Assembly: GCA_964407825.1 (NCBI GenBank)
Contig: CAYOXD010000043.1
Coordinates: forward strand, 1-22,696
DNA length: 22,696 nucleotides
Origin: CAYOXD01 sp964407825
GTDB taxonomy: Bacteria > Desulfobacterota > Desulfobacteria > Desulfobacterales > JAFDDL01
Reading direction: 5' to 3'
The notes beneath the pieces are model-generated. The model did not search any database. It was given only the letters and a program-made list of their open reading frames with translations, and was not told the origin of the DNA. A program made the translations under genes and the position numbers. Each line of letters starts with the position of its first letter. The stretch's first letter is position 1. Shown here piece after piece: positions 1 through 7,362 of this stretch.

Positions 1-69
1 AATTGGCCATTTCTGGATGGACACTATCTATCCGTTTAAACGTCCAAAAGGTCCGGGTTCAGCGTCATG

Positions 70-83
70 CCCCCTTCGGGGGG
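70..83. other. UUCG-capped hairpin downstream of nrdG
   Basis: Five C residues (70-74), a TTCG loop (75-78) and five G residues (79-83) form a very stable hairpin in the stretch beyond the nrdG stop codon. Neither strand has a T-run after it, so it is not a textbook intrinsic terminator. It could still stabilise or pause the 3' end of the nrdDG transcript. I see no gene in bases 1-157. An imperfect stem CTGCCG/CGGCAG also lies there (about 101-126). The role is unknown. Confidence 0.4.
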
Positions 84-157
84 GAGCCTTATCTGCCGTC
101 CCGGGGCCTCAGAGACCGGCAGTTATTTCCCGATGCGCTGGGGCAGTTCACTGGAAT

Positions 158-856
158 CTACCGGACAATACACCGTTTGACATGGGCAGCCGCCAGGGAG
201 CGGAAGAGGGCCAGCTCTTCGGGGCCATAGGCGCGGCCGCTGTTGCGGCAGAAATCCGGATCGAGAACCTCACCGGTGCGGACTTGCTGAAGAGCGTAAA
301 GATCGGCGCCATCGATGAGACGGGCGATCTGACCGATGAGGGACGAATCCACCAGGGGGCCCATGCAGGTGGTTCTGAATTCGTGGGGAATACCGGCGGT
401 GAGGATCAGGGCGATGCTTTCACGGAGGGCGGCGGCATCGGGCCGGAACCATACCAGAGGAGTATACCGGTCCGGATGGGTCTTGATATCCATGGCGATG
501 TAGTCCACGAGCCGTCCGCTCAGGAGCGTTCGAAGCATCTGCGGCCGGCTGCCGTTTGTGTCGAGCTTCACGGCATACCCCAGATCCTTTAGCTCACGGC
601 AATAACGGGGCAGATCCGCCTGCAGGGTTGGTTCGCCCCCGGAGAGAACCACCCCTTCTAAAAATCCCTGGCGTTCCCTTAAGAGGTCGATGACCTCCGC
701 TGGGTCCAGGGGGTCGGCCGCCATGGGCCGTCCCGGGACCAGCGAAGGATTGTGGCAGTAGGGGCAGTGAAAATTGCAGCCTTGCGCGAAGAGAACACAG
801 GCGGGCTTGCCCGGGTAATCAATCATCGAGTGGGTCTGGATTCCGCCTATGATCAT
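158..856 (-). CDS. nrdG: Anaerobic ribonucleotide reductase activating protein (radical SAM)
   Basis: NrdG uses S-adenosylmethionine and a 4Fe-4S cluster to install the glycyl radical on NrdD, the class III ribonucleotide reductase, in the cytoplasm. The protein has 232 residues. The cluster-binding motif CNFHCPYC (C27, C31, C34; CX3CX2C) follows the family's usual opening, here IGGIQTHSMIDYPGKP. A GGEPTLQ motif, the SAM-binding GGE of radical SAM enzymes, follows near residue 74. The start is an ATG with no clear Shine-Dalgarno, 25 bp after the nrdD stop, which suggests co-transcription and reinitiation. At 232 residues it resembles the NrdG type found in anaerobes and Thermotoga-like systems more than the roughly 155-residue E. 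coli form. The C-terminus is intact. Identity is very likely from motif plus neighbour; the exact subfamily is inference. Confidence 0.95.
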   Translation of the reverse strand: MIIGGIQTHSMIDYPGKPACVLFAQGCNFHCPYCHNPSLVPGRPMAADPLDPAEVIDLLRERQGFLEGVVLSGGEPTLQADLPRYCRELKDLGYAVKLDTNGSRPQMLRTLLSGRLVDYIAMDIKTHPDRYTPLVWFRPDAAALRESIALILTAGIPHEFRTTCMGPLVDSSLIGQIARLIDGADLYALQQVRTGEVLDPDFCRNSGRAYGPEELALFRSLAAAHVKRCIVR

Positions 857-881
857 CGTTTGACAAGGGGGCGGCGGGGTC

Positions 882-3065
882 TCATGCGCAGTTTGCCTCG
901 GCCGCCGGCTGCCGGCTCCCCAGGGCCGCCTCGCCCTTTGGGGTGCCGGCGCAGACCGGTACGCTCTCCTCTGGCATGGAAAAGGTCTTTCGCATGCGAA
1001 ACTCCGCTATCTTTCCGTCATTCCACTGTTTTACGGGCCGCAGATAGCCCACGACCCGGGAGTAGACCTCTGTTTCCTGACCACAGCCGGGGCAGATGGC
1101 CTGCTCTCCCTTCAAATACCCGTGGGAGGGGCAGATGCTGAAGGTGGGCGAAAGGGTGAAGTAGGGCAGATGGAAATTTTCCGCCACCTTCCGGACGAAG
1201 CCCTTGAGGGTGTCCGTATCGCTCACCTGCTCGCCAAGGAAGATGTGAAGCACCGTGCCGCCTGTATACTTGGTCTGTAAATCGTCCTGGAGCTGAAGCG
1301 TTCTGTAGATATCTTCCGTATAGTTGACCGGCAGGTGCGTCGAGTTGGTGTAGTAGGGGGACGCTGCTTCCCCGGCGCAGGCGGCATCGTTGGAACAGAT
1401 GATATCCGGGTAGCGTTTTTTATCCAGCATGGCAAGCCGGTAAGAGGTGCCTTCGGCCGGGGTGGCTTCAAGGTTGAAGATGTCTCCGGAACTCTCTTGG
1501 ACTGCCGCCAGGTAGTCCCTCAGAAAATCCATTACTTCCAAGGCGAACTGCCGTCCGTTTTCACTGGCGATGTCCTCGCCCATGAAGTTGAGGCAGGCCT
1601 CGTTCATCCCCACGATGCCCACCGTTGAGAAATGGTTTTTCCAGTACAGGCCGGTGCGCGCCTTGATGTCGCTCAGGTAGTGCTTGGAGTAGGGATAGAG
1701 GTTTTTTTCGGTAAACTTTTCGAGTACCTTGCGTTTGATTTTCAGGCTCTCCACAGCAAGGTCGGTTCTCAGCTTCAGCGCCTCGAAAAAGGCCGCTTTG
1801 TCCGTGGCCTCATATCCGACCCTCGGCAGGTTGAGGGTGACCACACCGATGGAACCGGTCAGGGGGTTGGCACCAAAGAGTCCCCCGCCCCTCTTGAGCA
1901 GTTCCCGGTTGTCCAGGCGGAGACGGCAGCACATGGAGCGGGCGTCCTCGGGGGACATGTCGGAATTGACGAAGTTTGAAAAATAGGGAATGCCGTATTT
2001 CCCCGTCATTTGCCAGATCAGGTCCAGGTTCGGGTTGCTCCAATCGAAATCTGCGGTGATGTTGTAGGTGGGGATGGGAAAGGTAAATACACGTCCCTTT
2101 GAATCCCCTTCCATCATGACTTCGGCAAAGGCCCTGTTGATCATATCCATCTCGGGCTGGAAGTCCCCGTAAGTGTATCGATGGTCTTCGACCCCGCCGC
2201 GCAGCACCGGCTGATCCTTGAGGAGGGGCGATACGAAAAGATCCAGGGTGATGTTGGTGAAGGGGGTCTGGAAGCCGACCCGGGTGGGGATATTGATGTT
2301 GAAGACGAATTCCTGGAGTGCCTGCTTCACCTCCCCATAGTCCAGCCCGTCGAATCGGACAAAGGGGGCCAGCAGGGTGTCGAAATTGGACAGGGCCTGG
2401 GCACCGGCGGCTTCTCCCTGCAGCGTATAGAAAAAGTTGACGATTTGCCCCAGTGCGGTGCGCAGATGCTTGGGGGGGGCACTTTCCACCTTGCCCTCCA
2501 CGCCCTTGAAGCCCTGGCGAAGCAGGTCCTTGAGATCCCAGCCCACGCAGTATACGGAAAGAAGGCTCAGATCATGGAGATGGATGTCTCCGCTGCGGTG
2601 CGCCTCGCGGATACGCGGGGGGTATATTTTATTCAGCCAGTACTCGGAGGTGACATCCGAGGAGATGTAATTGTTGAGTCCCTGGAGCGAATAGCACATA
2701 TTGCTGTTTTCTTTTATTTTCCAGTCCAGCTTACGGATATAGTGCTCCACCAGGTCCACGTTTGCCATGGCGGCGATATTGCGGATCTGGGCATGTTGCT
2801 CCCGGTAAATGATGTAGGCCTTCGCGGTTTTATAGTAGGGGGAATCCAGGAGTACCCGTTCCACGATGTCCTGGATTTCTTCCACCTCCGGGATGGGCCC
2901 CAGCCGCAACTCATGGGCCAGGGTCAGCACCCTCAATGTCAGCTTTTTGGCTTCGCGATCCGAGAATTCACCGGTGGCACTGCCGGCCTTGGTAATGGCT
3001 TCGGTGATCTTGGACGAATCAAACTCCATAACCCGACCGTCTCGTTTCTTAATTTCTTCAATCAC
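882..3065 (-). CDS. nrdD: Anaerobic (class III) ribonucleoside-triphosphate reductase
   Basis: NrdD reduces ribonucleoside triphosphates to deoxyribonucleotides by radical chemistry without oxygen. An N-terminal ATP-cone (first about 95 residues, opening VIEEIKKRDGRVMEF) gives allosteric control. The motif SMCCRLRLD in mid-protein holds the expected thiyl-radical cysteine. The C-terminal zinc site CPSHGYL...CPGCG is followed by RVVGYL, whose glycine (about residue 673) carries the radical installed by NrdG. The tail after RKTFSMP is about 29 residues long and looks unconserved. Two GTG starts are possible. The one at 3065 has AGAGG 8 bp upstream, so I prefer it to GTG 3074, where that AGAGG abuts the codon; this gives 727 residues. 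The gene leads an nrdDG operon with NrdR-type boxes upstream. It is intact and typical in length. Confidence 0.96.
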   Translation of the reverse strand: MIEEIKKRDGRVMEFDSSKITEAITKAGSATGEFSDREAKKLTLRVLTLAHELRLGPIPEVEEIQDIVERVLLDSPYYKTAKAYIIYREQHAQIRNIAAMANVDLVEHYIRKLDWKIKENSNMCYSLQGLNNYISSDVTSEYWLNKIYPPRIREAHRSGDIHLHDLSLLSVYCVGWDLKDLLRQGFKGVEGKVESAPPKHLRTALGQIVNFFYTLQGEAAGAQALSNFDTLLAPFVRFDGLDYGEVKQALQEFVFNINIPTRVGFQTPFTNITLDLFVSPLLKDQPVLRGGVEDHRYTYGDFQPEMDMINRAFAEVMMEGDSKGRVFTFPIPTYNITADFDWSNPNLDLIWQMTGKYGIPYFSNFVNSDMSPEDARSMCCRLRLDNRELLKRGGGLFGANPLTGSIGVVTLNLPRVGYEATDKAAFFEALKLRTDLAVESLKIKRKVLEKFTEKNLYPYSKHYLSDIKARTGLYWKNHFSTVGIVGMNEACLNFMGEDIASENGRQFALEVMDFLRDYLAAVQESSGDIFNLEATPAEGTSYRLAMLDKKRYPDIICSNDAACAGEAASPYYTNSTHLPVNYTEDIYRTLQLQDDLQTKYTGGTVLHIFLGEQVSDTDTLKGFVRKVAENFHLPYFTLSPTFSICPSHGYLKGEQAICPGCGQETEVYSRVVGYLRPVKQWNDGKIAEFRMRKTFSMPEESVPVCAGTPKGEAALGSRQPAAEANCA

Positions 3066-3190
3066 TGTCGGCACCTCTGCGATTCCATGGGTTAATGAGG
3101 TTAATGGTCTATACCTGAGTCAATGGTTTACGTTCGTAAGGAAGGGGATACCGGCTGCCGGTCCAGTTGCCCAACCGACGGTTTCAAGCA

Positions 3191-3219
3191 TCAATATCCA
3201 ATATGTTGTTATCTGTCAA
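3191..3219 (-). promoter_or_regulatory. Putative sigma-70 promoter of nrdDG
   Basis: On the minus strand a perfect -35 TTGACA (3219-3214) is followed after 17 bp by TATTGA (3196-3191), a weak -10 that matches only the first three positions of TATAAT. It lies about 125 bp upstream of the nrdD start. One NrdR-type box covers the spacer and the other lies just upstream of the -35, the arrangement expected for a repressed nrd promoter. The -10 assignment is the least certain part. Confidence 0.5.
3196..3211. promoter_or_regulatory. NrdR box (promoter-proximal)
   Basis: The core CAATATGTTG (3199-3208) matches the family core CWATATATWG at all but one position. It lies inside the -35/-10 spacer of the nrdDG promoter. 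NrdR is the zinc-finger/ATP-cone repressor of ribonucleotide reductase genes and binds paired 16-bp boxes spaced by whole helical turns. The second box lies 31 bp away, which is three turns. The nrdR gene is not in this window. Confidence 0.7.
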
Positions 3220-3226
3220 CATAAAA

Positions 3227-3242
3227 AAACAATATATTGGGG
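3227..3242. promoter_or_regulatory. NrdR box (promoter-distal)
   Basis: The core CAATATATTG (3230-3239) is a perfect palindrome and matches the NrdR core consensus at every position. It sits just upstream of the -35 element of the nrdDG promoter. Its spacing to the proximal box is 31 bp, so both would lie on the same helix face, as the paired-site mode of NrdR requires. Confidence 0.75.
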
Positions 3243-3260
3243 GTGGCAAAGGAGAAAATA

Positions 3261-3272
3261 CCGGAATTCCGG
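3261..3272. repeat. 12-bp palindrome after the chaN-like gene
   Basis: CCGGAATTCCGG is a perfect palindrome 24 bp beyond the stop codon of the ChaN-like gene. On the minus strand it is followed by TATTTTC. It could act as a weak terminator between that gene and the nrdDG promoter, but the fold would leave little loop and the T-run is interrupted, so this is tentative. Confidence 0.3.
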
Positions 3273-3295
3273 GGGGCTAATAGGAAATGGGCTGT

Positions 3296-4258
3296 CTATT
3301 TCCCATCCACATGGGGGCCCGTACCGTGCCGGAAGGGTCGGTGACCCTCCGGAGCGGTGATCCAGATATAGTCCCCGGCCGTCAGGTCCACGGGCTCACC
3401 TGCAGCCACCAGGATCACGGTGCGATAGGAGGCATGGGTGCGGGAATAGGCGCGAGAGGGAATTCCGAACCCGTGAATGATGTGGCCGTTGCCCGCCAGA
3501 ACCAGCATTTTCCCAGTGCCGAGATGGGCGGCGAGGGTCTCGGCCATGGTTTCATCCCAGGTGCACTGGGCCTCGACAAAATGGTCGAAATTATCCCTTC
3601 CGGCAAAGGGGTGCCGGGAATAGATGGCCCGAAGATATTTTCGGTAGCCTGGGTTCGTCAGATCGATCCGGCGGGGCAGAAAAGTCATTTCCTCGGCCGA
3701 GAGGGAGGCAATGCCACCGATGCCGATTTTAGGGGGGATGCAAAAGGGGAGGTTCAATCCCACCAGGGGAAGATGATGCGCCCGGACGTAGGTCAGAATT
3801 CCGCGGTACAGTCCGAAGGGGTATCCCCAGTTGGCGTACCAGTGGGTACGCTGCAGAAAGCTGCGTTCGTCGAGGCCTCCTGCCGACCAGCGGTCCAGAA
3901 CCCCCTGATAGGTCCGATCGAACATCTCCATGCCCACCGACAGGGGGCCGGTTCGTTCCACCAGGGCCTTTAAAATTTTCAGTTGAATCTCGTGGTGATG
4001 TCGGTTCGTGTGAGTTTCGCCCACATAGACCACCCGGACGCTGGCAAGGTCCGAGATCAGGGCCTTAAAGGTGGTGGCCGTCGCGGTTTTGGCCGACAGG
4101 ATGGTTCCCTGGGGATAGGAGGGGCCGCTGGGCCCTTCGGCCGTCCGGAGCGGAGGCCCTGCCATGCATCCCCAGGCGACGGTGGCAAGCAACAGCCCTA
4201 TGACCCGGTGAACAGCATATTTTCCTATGCCCGACAGCGGGCGATGATGTCTCCACAT
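3296..4258 (-). CDS. ChaN-like haem-binding lipoprotein (DUF399/Tiki-related)
   Basis: This is a member of the ChaN family (PF04187). The best-known members, such as Campylobacter ChaN, bind haem and take part in iron acquisition; the Tiki/TraB relationship also allows a hydrolase role. The hallmark GETHTNRHHHE (about residues 80-90) is present, as is the later GNGHIIHG. From ATG 4258 the protein has 320 residues and begins with a basic stretch, a hydrophobic segment and a lipobox-like AWGC (cysteine 31), so it is probably an envelope lipoprotein. The reading frame stays open to 4384, but that extension overlaps the Shine-Dalgarno and start of the divergent gene at 4386 and would bury the signal peptide, so I prefer 4258. 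No strong Shine-Dalgarno precedes it. I see no iron-uptake gene next to it, so the substrate is unproven. Confidence 0.8.
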   Translation of the reverse strand: MWRHHRPLSGIGKYAVHRVIGLLLATVAWGCMAGPPLRTAEGPSGPSYPQGTILSAKTATATTFKALISDLASVRVVYVGETHTNRHHHEIQLKILKALVERTGPLSVGMEMFDRTYQGVLDRWSAGGLDERSFLQRTHWYANWGYPFGLYRGILTYVRAHHLPLVGLNLPFCIPPKIGIGGIASLSAEEMTFLPRRIDLTNPGYRKYLRAIYSRHPFAGRDNFDHFVEAQCTWDETMAETLAAHLGTGKMLVLAGNGHIIHGFGIPSRAYSRTHASYRTVILVAAGEPVDLTAGDYIWITAPEGHRPFRHGTGPHVDGK

Positions 4259-4266
4259 GGCTTGAT

Positions 4267-4290
4267 CTTGAAATTTTACACTTGAAATTT
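4267..4290. repeat. Tandem 10-bp direct repeat upstream of chaN-like gene
   Basis: CTTGAAATTT occurs at 4267-4276 and again at 4281-4290, separated by TACA, a 14-bp period. It lies in the 127-bp divergent intergenic region between the chaN-like gene and the small membrane-protein gene. A short hairpin CCGGC-gca-GCCGG (4291-4303) follows directly. It may be an operator, but the repeat unit is AT-rich and could be chance. Confidence 0.35.
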
Positions 4291-4385
4291 CCGGCGCAGC
4301 CGGATTAGGTTTTGTGTGGCAGCAAGTCACCTGGAATTTCCCCCGCCGGAAGATGTCGGCCACCGTCCTGGGGAGGGACACCACT

Positions 4386-4634
4386 ATGGGGACCTATCAA
4401 CCACCGTCATTCAGAAAGACCATCGTTCCTTGGTATGACTCCAGCATGGTCTGCGGAATTCAGATCGCAGTCATGATTCTCGTGTTTCTGTTTGGCTGCC
4501 TGGGTATTTCGGTAGCCAGTGAGGTTCGGGATGCCAGGGGCGTCCTTTGGGTTCCGACGCTTTTGGCGGTCTTGAGCCTCATCGTTCTATCCACCACGCT
4601 CATCCGAGTGATACGACGCAGGGAATCGATTTGA
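4386..4634 (+). CDS. Small hypothetical protein with two membrane helices
   Basis: The family is not recognised. The 82-residue product has a polar N-terminus (1-20), a first hydrophobic helix at about 23-44 (MVCGIQIAVM onward), a short charged loop SEVRDARG, and a second helix at about 53-75, then a basic end RVIRRRESI. By the positive-inside rule both termini would be cytoplasmic. The start is chosen from a good Shine-Dalgarno GGGAGGG (4371-4377), 8 bp before the ATG; upstream in-frame starts lack one. The gene is divergent from the chaN-like gene and convergent with the thioredoxin gene, whose end is 37 bp away, so it appears to be a single-gene unit. The ribosome binding site and membrane pattern support a real gene; no function is proposed. 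Confidence 0.65.
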   Translation: MGTYQPPSFRKTIVPWYDSSMVCGIQIAVMILVFLFGCLGISVASEVRDARGVLWVPTLLAVLSLIVLSTTLIRVIRRRESI

Positions 4635-4671
4635 GTCCCGAGTCTCCCTCCTCGTGGCAGTATTCGCCAGG

Positions 4672-5160
4672 CTATGGGTTTTCCACGTAATCCCTGAAGG
4701 TCCGGGTTCGATAGCCCCCCGTGTCCACATAGTGGATGAGCTTTAAAAACATTGTCGGCGGGAGGTAGCCGTTAATCTGCTTCACCTTTTGGGTCCCCTG
4801 CAGGGGCAGTGTAATGATGTCACTCTGGGCGGTCAGAAAAAAGTTGGCCGGTAGTCCCCGGACCCGGTATTCCCTCGCGGTTTTCCGGTTTGCCTCCATA
4901 TTCACCAGGACCGGTATGAAATGCGCGTTCAGATAGGCCGCCACCTCCTTGTTCGTGAAGGTCGTTTTGTCCATTTCTTTGCAGTACATGCACCAAGGTG
5001 CGTGGAAATACAAAAAAATCTTCTTTCCGGCCTTTTTAGCGGCAGCCAACCCCGCCTGATATCCATGCCACTTCACATGCCCGCTTGCCGCCTGGACACC
5101 GTTGGCACACAGCACCAGGGCAAGGGTCATGCCCACAAGAAGATATATTTTTCTCATCAT
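4672..5160 (-). CDS. Periplasmic thioredoxin-like protein
   Basis: A secreted thioredoxin-fold protein that should exchange thiols and disulfides outside the cytoplasmic membrane. From the third ATG (5160), which has AAAGGA 11 bp upstream, it has 162 residues. The first 24 residues form a signal peptide ending GVQA. The redox motif is WCMYC (C57, C60) within FHAPWCMYCKEMD, as in the Thioredoxin_7/SoxW-like branch, and RGLPAN (P104) supplies the usual cis-proline. ATGs at 5166 and 5163 are alternatives; the one at 5166 is only 5 bp from AAAGGA and the CATATG one at 5160 is at ordinary distance. It follows ccdA by a few bases, so CcdA probably passes electrons from cytoplasmic thioredoxin to it. 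Possible end uses are cytochrome c maturation or repair of periplasmic thiols; which one cannot be told here. Confidence 0.85.
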   Translation of the reverse strand: MMRKIYLLVGMTLALVLCANGVQAASGHVKWHGYQAGLAAAKKAGKKIFLYFHAPWCMYCKEMDKTTFTNKEVAAYLNAHFIPVLVNMEANRKTAREYRVRGLPANFFLTAQSDIITLPLQGTQKVKQINGYLPPTMFLKLIHYVDTGGYRTRTFRDYVENP

Positions 5161-5172
5161 ATGCATTGTCCT

Positions 5173-5877
5173 TTACAGTTTGATGGAAAACAGTTCCAGT
5201 TTATTGAATATCAGCATGAGTCCGATGATAATCAACAGGGTTCCGGCTGCTGGATTCAAATATCTTGTAATTTTGACGGCCTTCTTGACGAATAGCAGCA
5301 GGAGGTTTGCGAAACAGGACAGCAGAAGAAACGGAATGGCCAGACCCGCTGAGTACACCAGCAGCAATGAGATGCCCTCAAGCACCGTTTGCTTGCTGCC
5401 TGCGATGATCAGGATGGAGCCCAGCAGGGGCCCCACACAGGGACTCCACCCGGCGGCAAAGGTCATGCCCACCAGGAAGGCGCCAAAGACGGGCATCGGT
5501 TTTTTATTCAAACGGACCCGCTTGTCGAACTCCAGGAAATGCAGCCTGAAGAGGCCCGTCATATGGAGTCCCAGCACAACGATCAGTGCGCCGCCGCCGA
5601 TACGGACGACGTCGAGGTAACGATAGAGCAGGTTGCCCAGGTAGGAGGCAGACGCCCCCAGAAGCACGAAGACAAGGGAAAACCCCATGACATAGGAGAG
5701 GGTCGAGATCATGACCCTGCTTCGAACCCCTTTTCTGTCGAGGGTGGTCAACTCCTCCAAGGAAAAACCGGAAATAAAGGTGAAGTAGGCCGGAATCAGC
5801 GGCAGCACGCAGGGGGAGAAAAAGGACAGAAGACCTGCCAGGAAGGCGGCACCGTAAGATACGGAATCTACAAACAT
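5173..5877 (-). CDS. ccdA: CcdA-type transmembrane thiol-disulfide transporter
   Basis: CcdA/DsbD-membrane-domain proteins carry reducing equivalents across the inner membrane through a pair of membrane cysteines. The 234-residue product is almost entirely hydrophobic, with about six helices. Both signature prolines and cysteines are present: FFSPCVLPLIPAY (C23) and GWSPCVGPLLGS (C147). There is no periplasmic DsbD-type extension, so it is the short CcdA form. A GGGATGG stretch upstream acts as ribosome binding site. It sits between proC (22 bp upstream) and the thioredoxin gene, which is the expected electron acceptor. The cytochrome c role is known for the family but no haem-lyase gene is visible here, so the true client is open. 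Confidence 0.92.
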   Translation of the reverse strand: MFVDSVSYGAAFLAGLLSFFSPCVLPLIPAYFTFISGFSLEELTTLDRKGVRSRVMISTLSYVMGFSLVFVLLGASASYLGNLLYRYLDVVRIGGGALIVVLGLHMTGLFRLHFLEFDKRVRLNKKPMPVFGAFLVGMTFAAGWSPCVGPLLGSILIIAGSKQTVLEGISLLLVYSAGLAIPFLLLSCFANLLLLFVKKAVKITRYLNPAAGTLLIIIGLMLIFNKLELFSIKL

Positions 5878-5899
5878 GATCTATCCATCCCGATCCCCC

Positions 5900-6742
5900 T
5901 CAATCACTCAAGGCCCGTGAACGGTCGGCGGCGGCAAGAATCGCATCGACCAGGTGGTCTCGGACCCGGTGGACCGTCATGTGTCCGATGGCAGCCTCTG
6001 TGGTGCCGCCCGGTGAGGTGACCCGTGCCCTGAGGGCCTCCGGGGTGTCGTCCCCCCGGCTCATCAGGGCCGCAGCCCCCTCGACGGTGGTGATGGCCAG
6101 GGTTCTGGCATCCGACGGTGACAGCCCCATGCGAAGTCCGGCCGCGATCATGGCTTCGGCAAGGAAAAATACATAGGCTGGACCCGATCCGGACAGGGCC
6201 GTGACGGCGTCCAGATCGGATTCGGGGAATTCGATGACCTTGCCCATGGCGGACAGAATGTGTCGGGCGGTTTCCAGGTCTTCGGCGGTGGCGTGCCGGT
6301 TGGGACTCATGCCGCTCATGGCCCTGCGGATCAGGGCCGGTGTATTGGGCATGACTCGGATGATGGGCAGATTCAAGCGGTCCTCCGGCACCAACGGGGG
6401 GTAGAGAACCGATTCGATCTTTTCTATTTTGATTCCCGCGGCAATGGAGATCACCAGTTTTCGTCGCGGAACGGCAAAGGCCGGATCGGCGGTGACGTCG
6501 GTCAGGACCTCGGTCATCTGCTGGGGCTTGATGGATAGGAACAGGATGTCACTGGTGGTGAAAACGGCCGCATTGTCCCTGGAAATCGAAATGCCGTAGG
6601 CCCGTTTCAATTCGTCCAGTCGTTCCGACCGTACGTCGCTGGCGAATATGGCCTCGGGCGCCACCAGTCCCGCCTGAACCACCGCGCCGATGATGGCCTC
6701 CGCCATGTTCCCCGCGCCGATAAATCCGATCTTTTGTTCCAT
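5900..6742 (-). CDS. proC: Pyrroline-5-carboxylate reductase
   Basis: ProC catalyses the last step of proline synthesis, NAD(P)H-dependent reduction of pyrroline-5-carboxylate, in the cytoplasm. The 280-residue length is normal. The N-terminal nucleotide-binding motif is GFIGAGNMAEAI (6-17). MPNTPA (131-136), TALSGSGPAY (171-180) and TSPGGTT (232-238) are the conserved active-site and signature segments. The ATG is preceded by GGAAGGA at good distance. It heads a run with ccdA and the thioredoxin gene, and is divergent from yggT; proC beside yggT is a common pairing in many bacteria. Confidence 0.96.
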   Translation of the reverse strand: MEQKIGFIGAGNMAEAIIGAVVQAGLVAPEAIFASDVRSERLDELKRAYGISISRDNAAVFTTSDILFLSIKPQQMTEVLTDVTADPAFAVPRRKLVISIAAGIKIEKIESVLYPPLVPEDRLNLPIIRVMPNTPALIRRAMSGMSPNRHATAEDLETARHILSAMGKVIEFPESDLDAVTALSGSGPAYVFFLAEAMIAAGLRMGLSPSDARTLAITTVEGAAALMSRGDDTPEALRARVTSPGGTTEAAIGHMTVHRVRDHLVDAILAAADRSRALSD

Positions 6743-6826
6743 TTCAGGGTTCCTTCCGTGTTGGCAAAGGGCCCACGAGGCCTCTGCAGCTGGTTATTTC
6801 AGTGAAATCGCCTCGCCATGGTATCC

Positions 6827-6854
6827 CTTATCGGAACCCTTGCGACCCTGTCAA
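6827..6854 (-). promoter_or_regulatory. Putative sigma-70 promoter of proC
   Basis: Minus-strand TTGACA (6854-6849) and GATAAG (6832-6827, four of six matches to TATAAT) are separated by 16 bp and lie about 85 bp upstream of the proC ATG. It would drive proC-ccdA-thioredoxin. Confidence 0.5.
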
Positions 6855-6943
6855 TGAATAAGGACGGTTGACACGGGCGCCAGCCGAATTTTCTTGGGGT
6901 GTTGCGGCAAAAAAAGATATGCGCTTGCCGCGGTTGAAAATGC

Positions 6944-6971
6944 TTGACATATTACAAAGGATGTATTTAAT
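6944..6971 (+). promoter_or_regulatory. Putative sigma-70 promoter of yggT-divIVA
   Basis: A perfect TTGACA (6944-6949) and TTTAAT (6966-6971, five of six) are separated by 16 bp in an AT-rich island. This places the transcript start about 60 bp upstream of the yggT ATG. The remainder of the roughly 300-bp proC/yggT intergenic region holds the divergent proC promoter and no further gene that I can see. Confidence 0.65.
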
Positions 6972-7040
6972 TTTTATTGAAATAATTTGGATTATTCAAG
7001 CCCTTCCAGACCTCCGGGGCGGAAAGTTGATATTTCTCCC

Positions 7041-7340
7041 ATGTTTATTTTAGCCTATTTTTTCATGGCAACAGCGACGGTACTCAATTACGTATTGGTG
7101 TTTATTATGCTGGTGGTGTTTGCCCGCGCGGTGCTCTCCTGGTTTAATCCTCACCCGTACCATCCGATAATAAGATTTATAACCAGCGTGACGGAACCGG
7201 TGCTCTATCGGATCCGTTCGGTGCTGCCCGTCACATACGGCGGCATCGATCTATCTCCTGTCGTCGTATTTCTGGCGATCGTTTTTTTAAGGGAGTTTCT
7301 GGTGAGCAGTCTTATGAGGCTTTCGGCAATTTTGATGTAA
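7041..7340 (+). CDS. YggT family integral membrane protein
   Basis: YggT-family proteins are small inner-membrane proteins often found beside proC or cell-division genes; the E. coli member has been linked to osmotic or ion stress, and the plant and cyanobacterial relatives to thylakoid assembly. The 99-residue product has one YGGT unit: a long N-terminal hydrophobic region with ARAVLSWFNP, then TEPVLYRIR, GGIDLSPVVVFLAI and a second hydrophobic end. The start is MFILAYFF at 7041, since the upstream frame to 6987 lies within the leader and is polar. The Shine-Dalgarno is weak (GGAAAG, rather far). The DivIVA-domain gene follows 22 bp later, so the two are probably co-transcribed and may act together at the membrane. 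Confidence 0.88.
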   Translation: MFILAYFFMATATVLNYVLVFIMLVVFARAVLSWFNPHPYHPIIRFITSVTEPVLYRIRSVLPVTYGGIDLSPVVVFLAIVFLREFLVSSLMRLSAILM

Positions 7341-7362
7341 CCAGTCGGAAAGGCAGGTGAAA

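Noticed and set aside
101..126. Riboswitch-like structure before the window's first gene
   Set aside because: The inverted repeat CTGCCG/CGGCAG and the UUCG hairpin lie downstream of nrdG, not upstream of a visible gene, and match no riboswitch class I know.
2181..3095. 304-codon plus-strand frame opposite nrdD
   Set aside because: It is antisense to the conserved ATP-cone and catalytic domain of NrdD, with no ribosome binding site or family motif.
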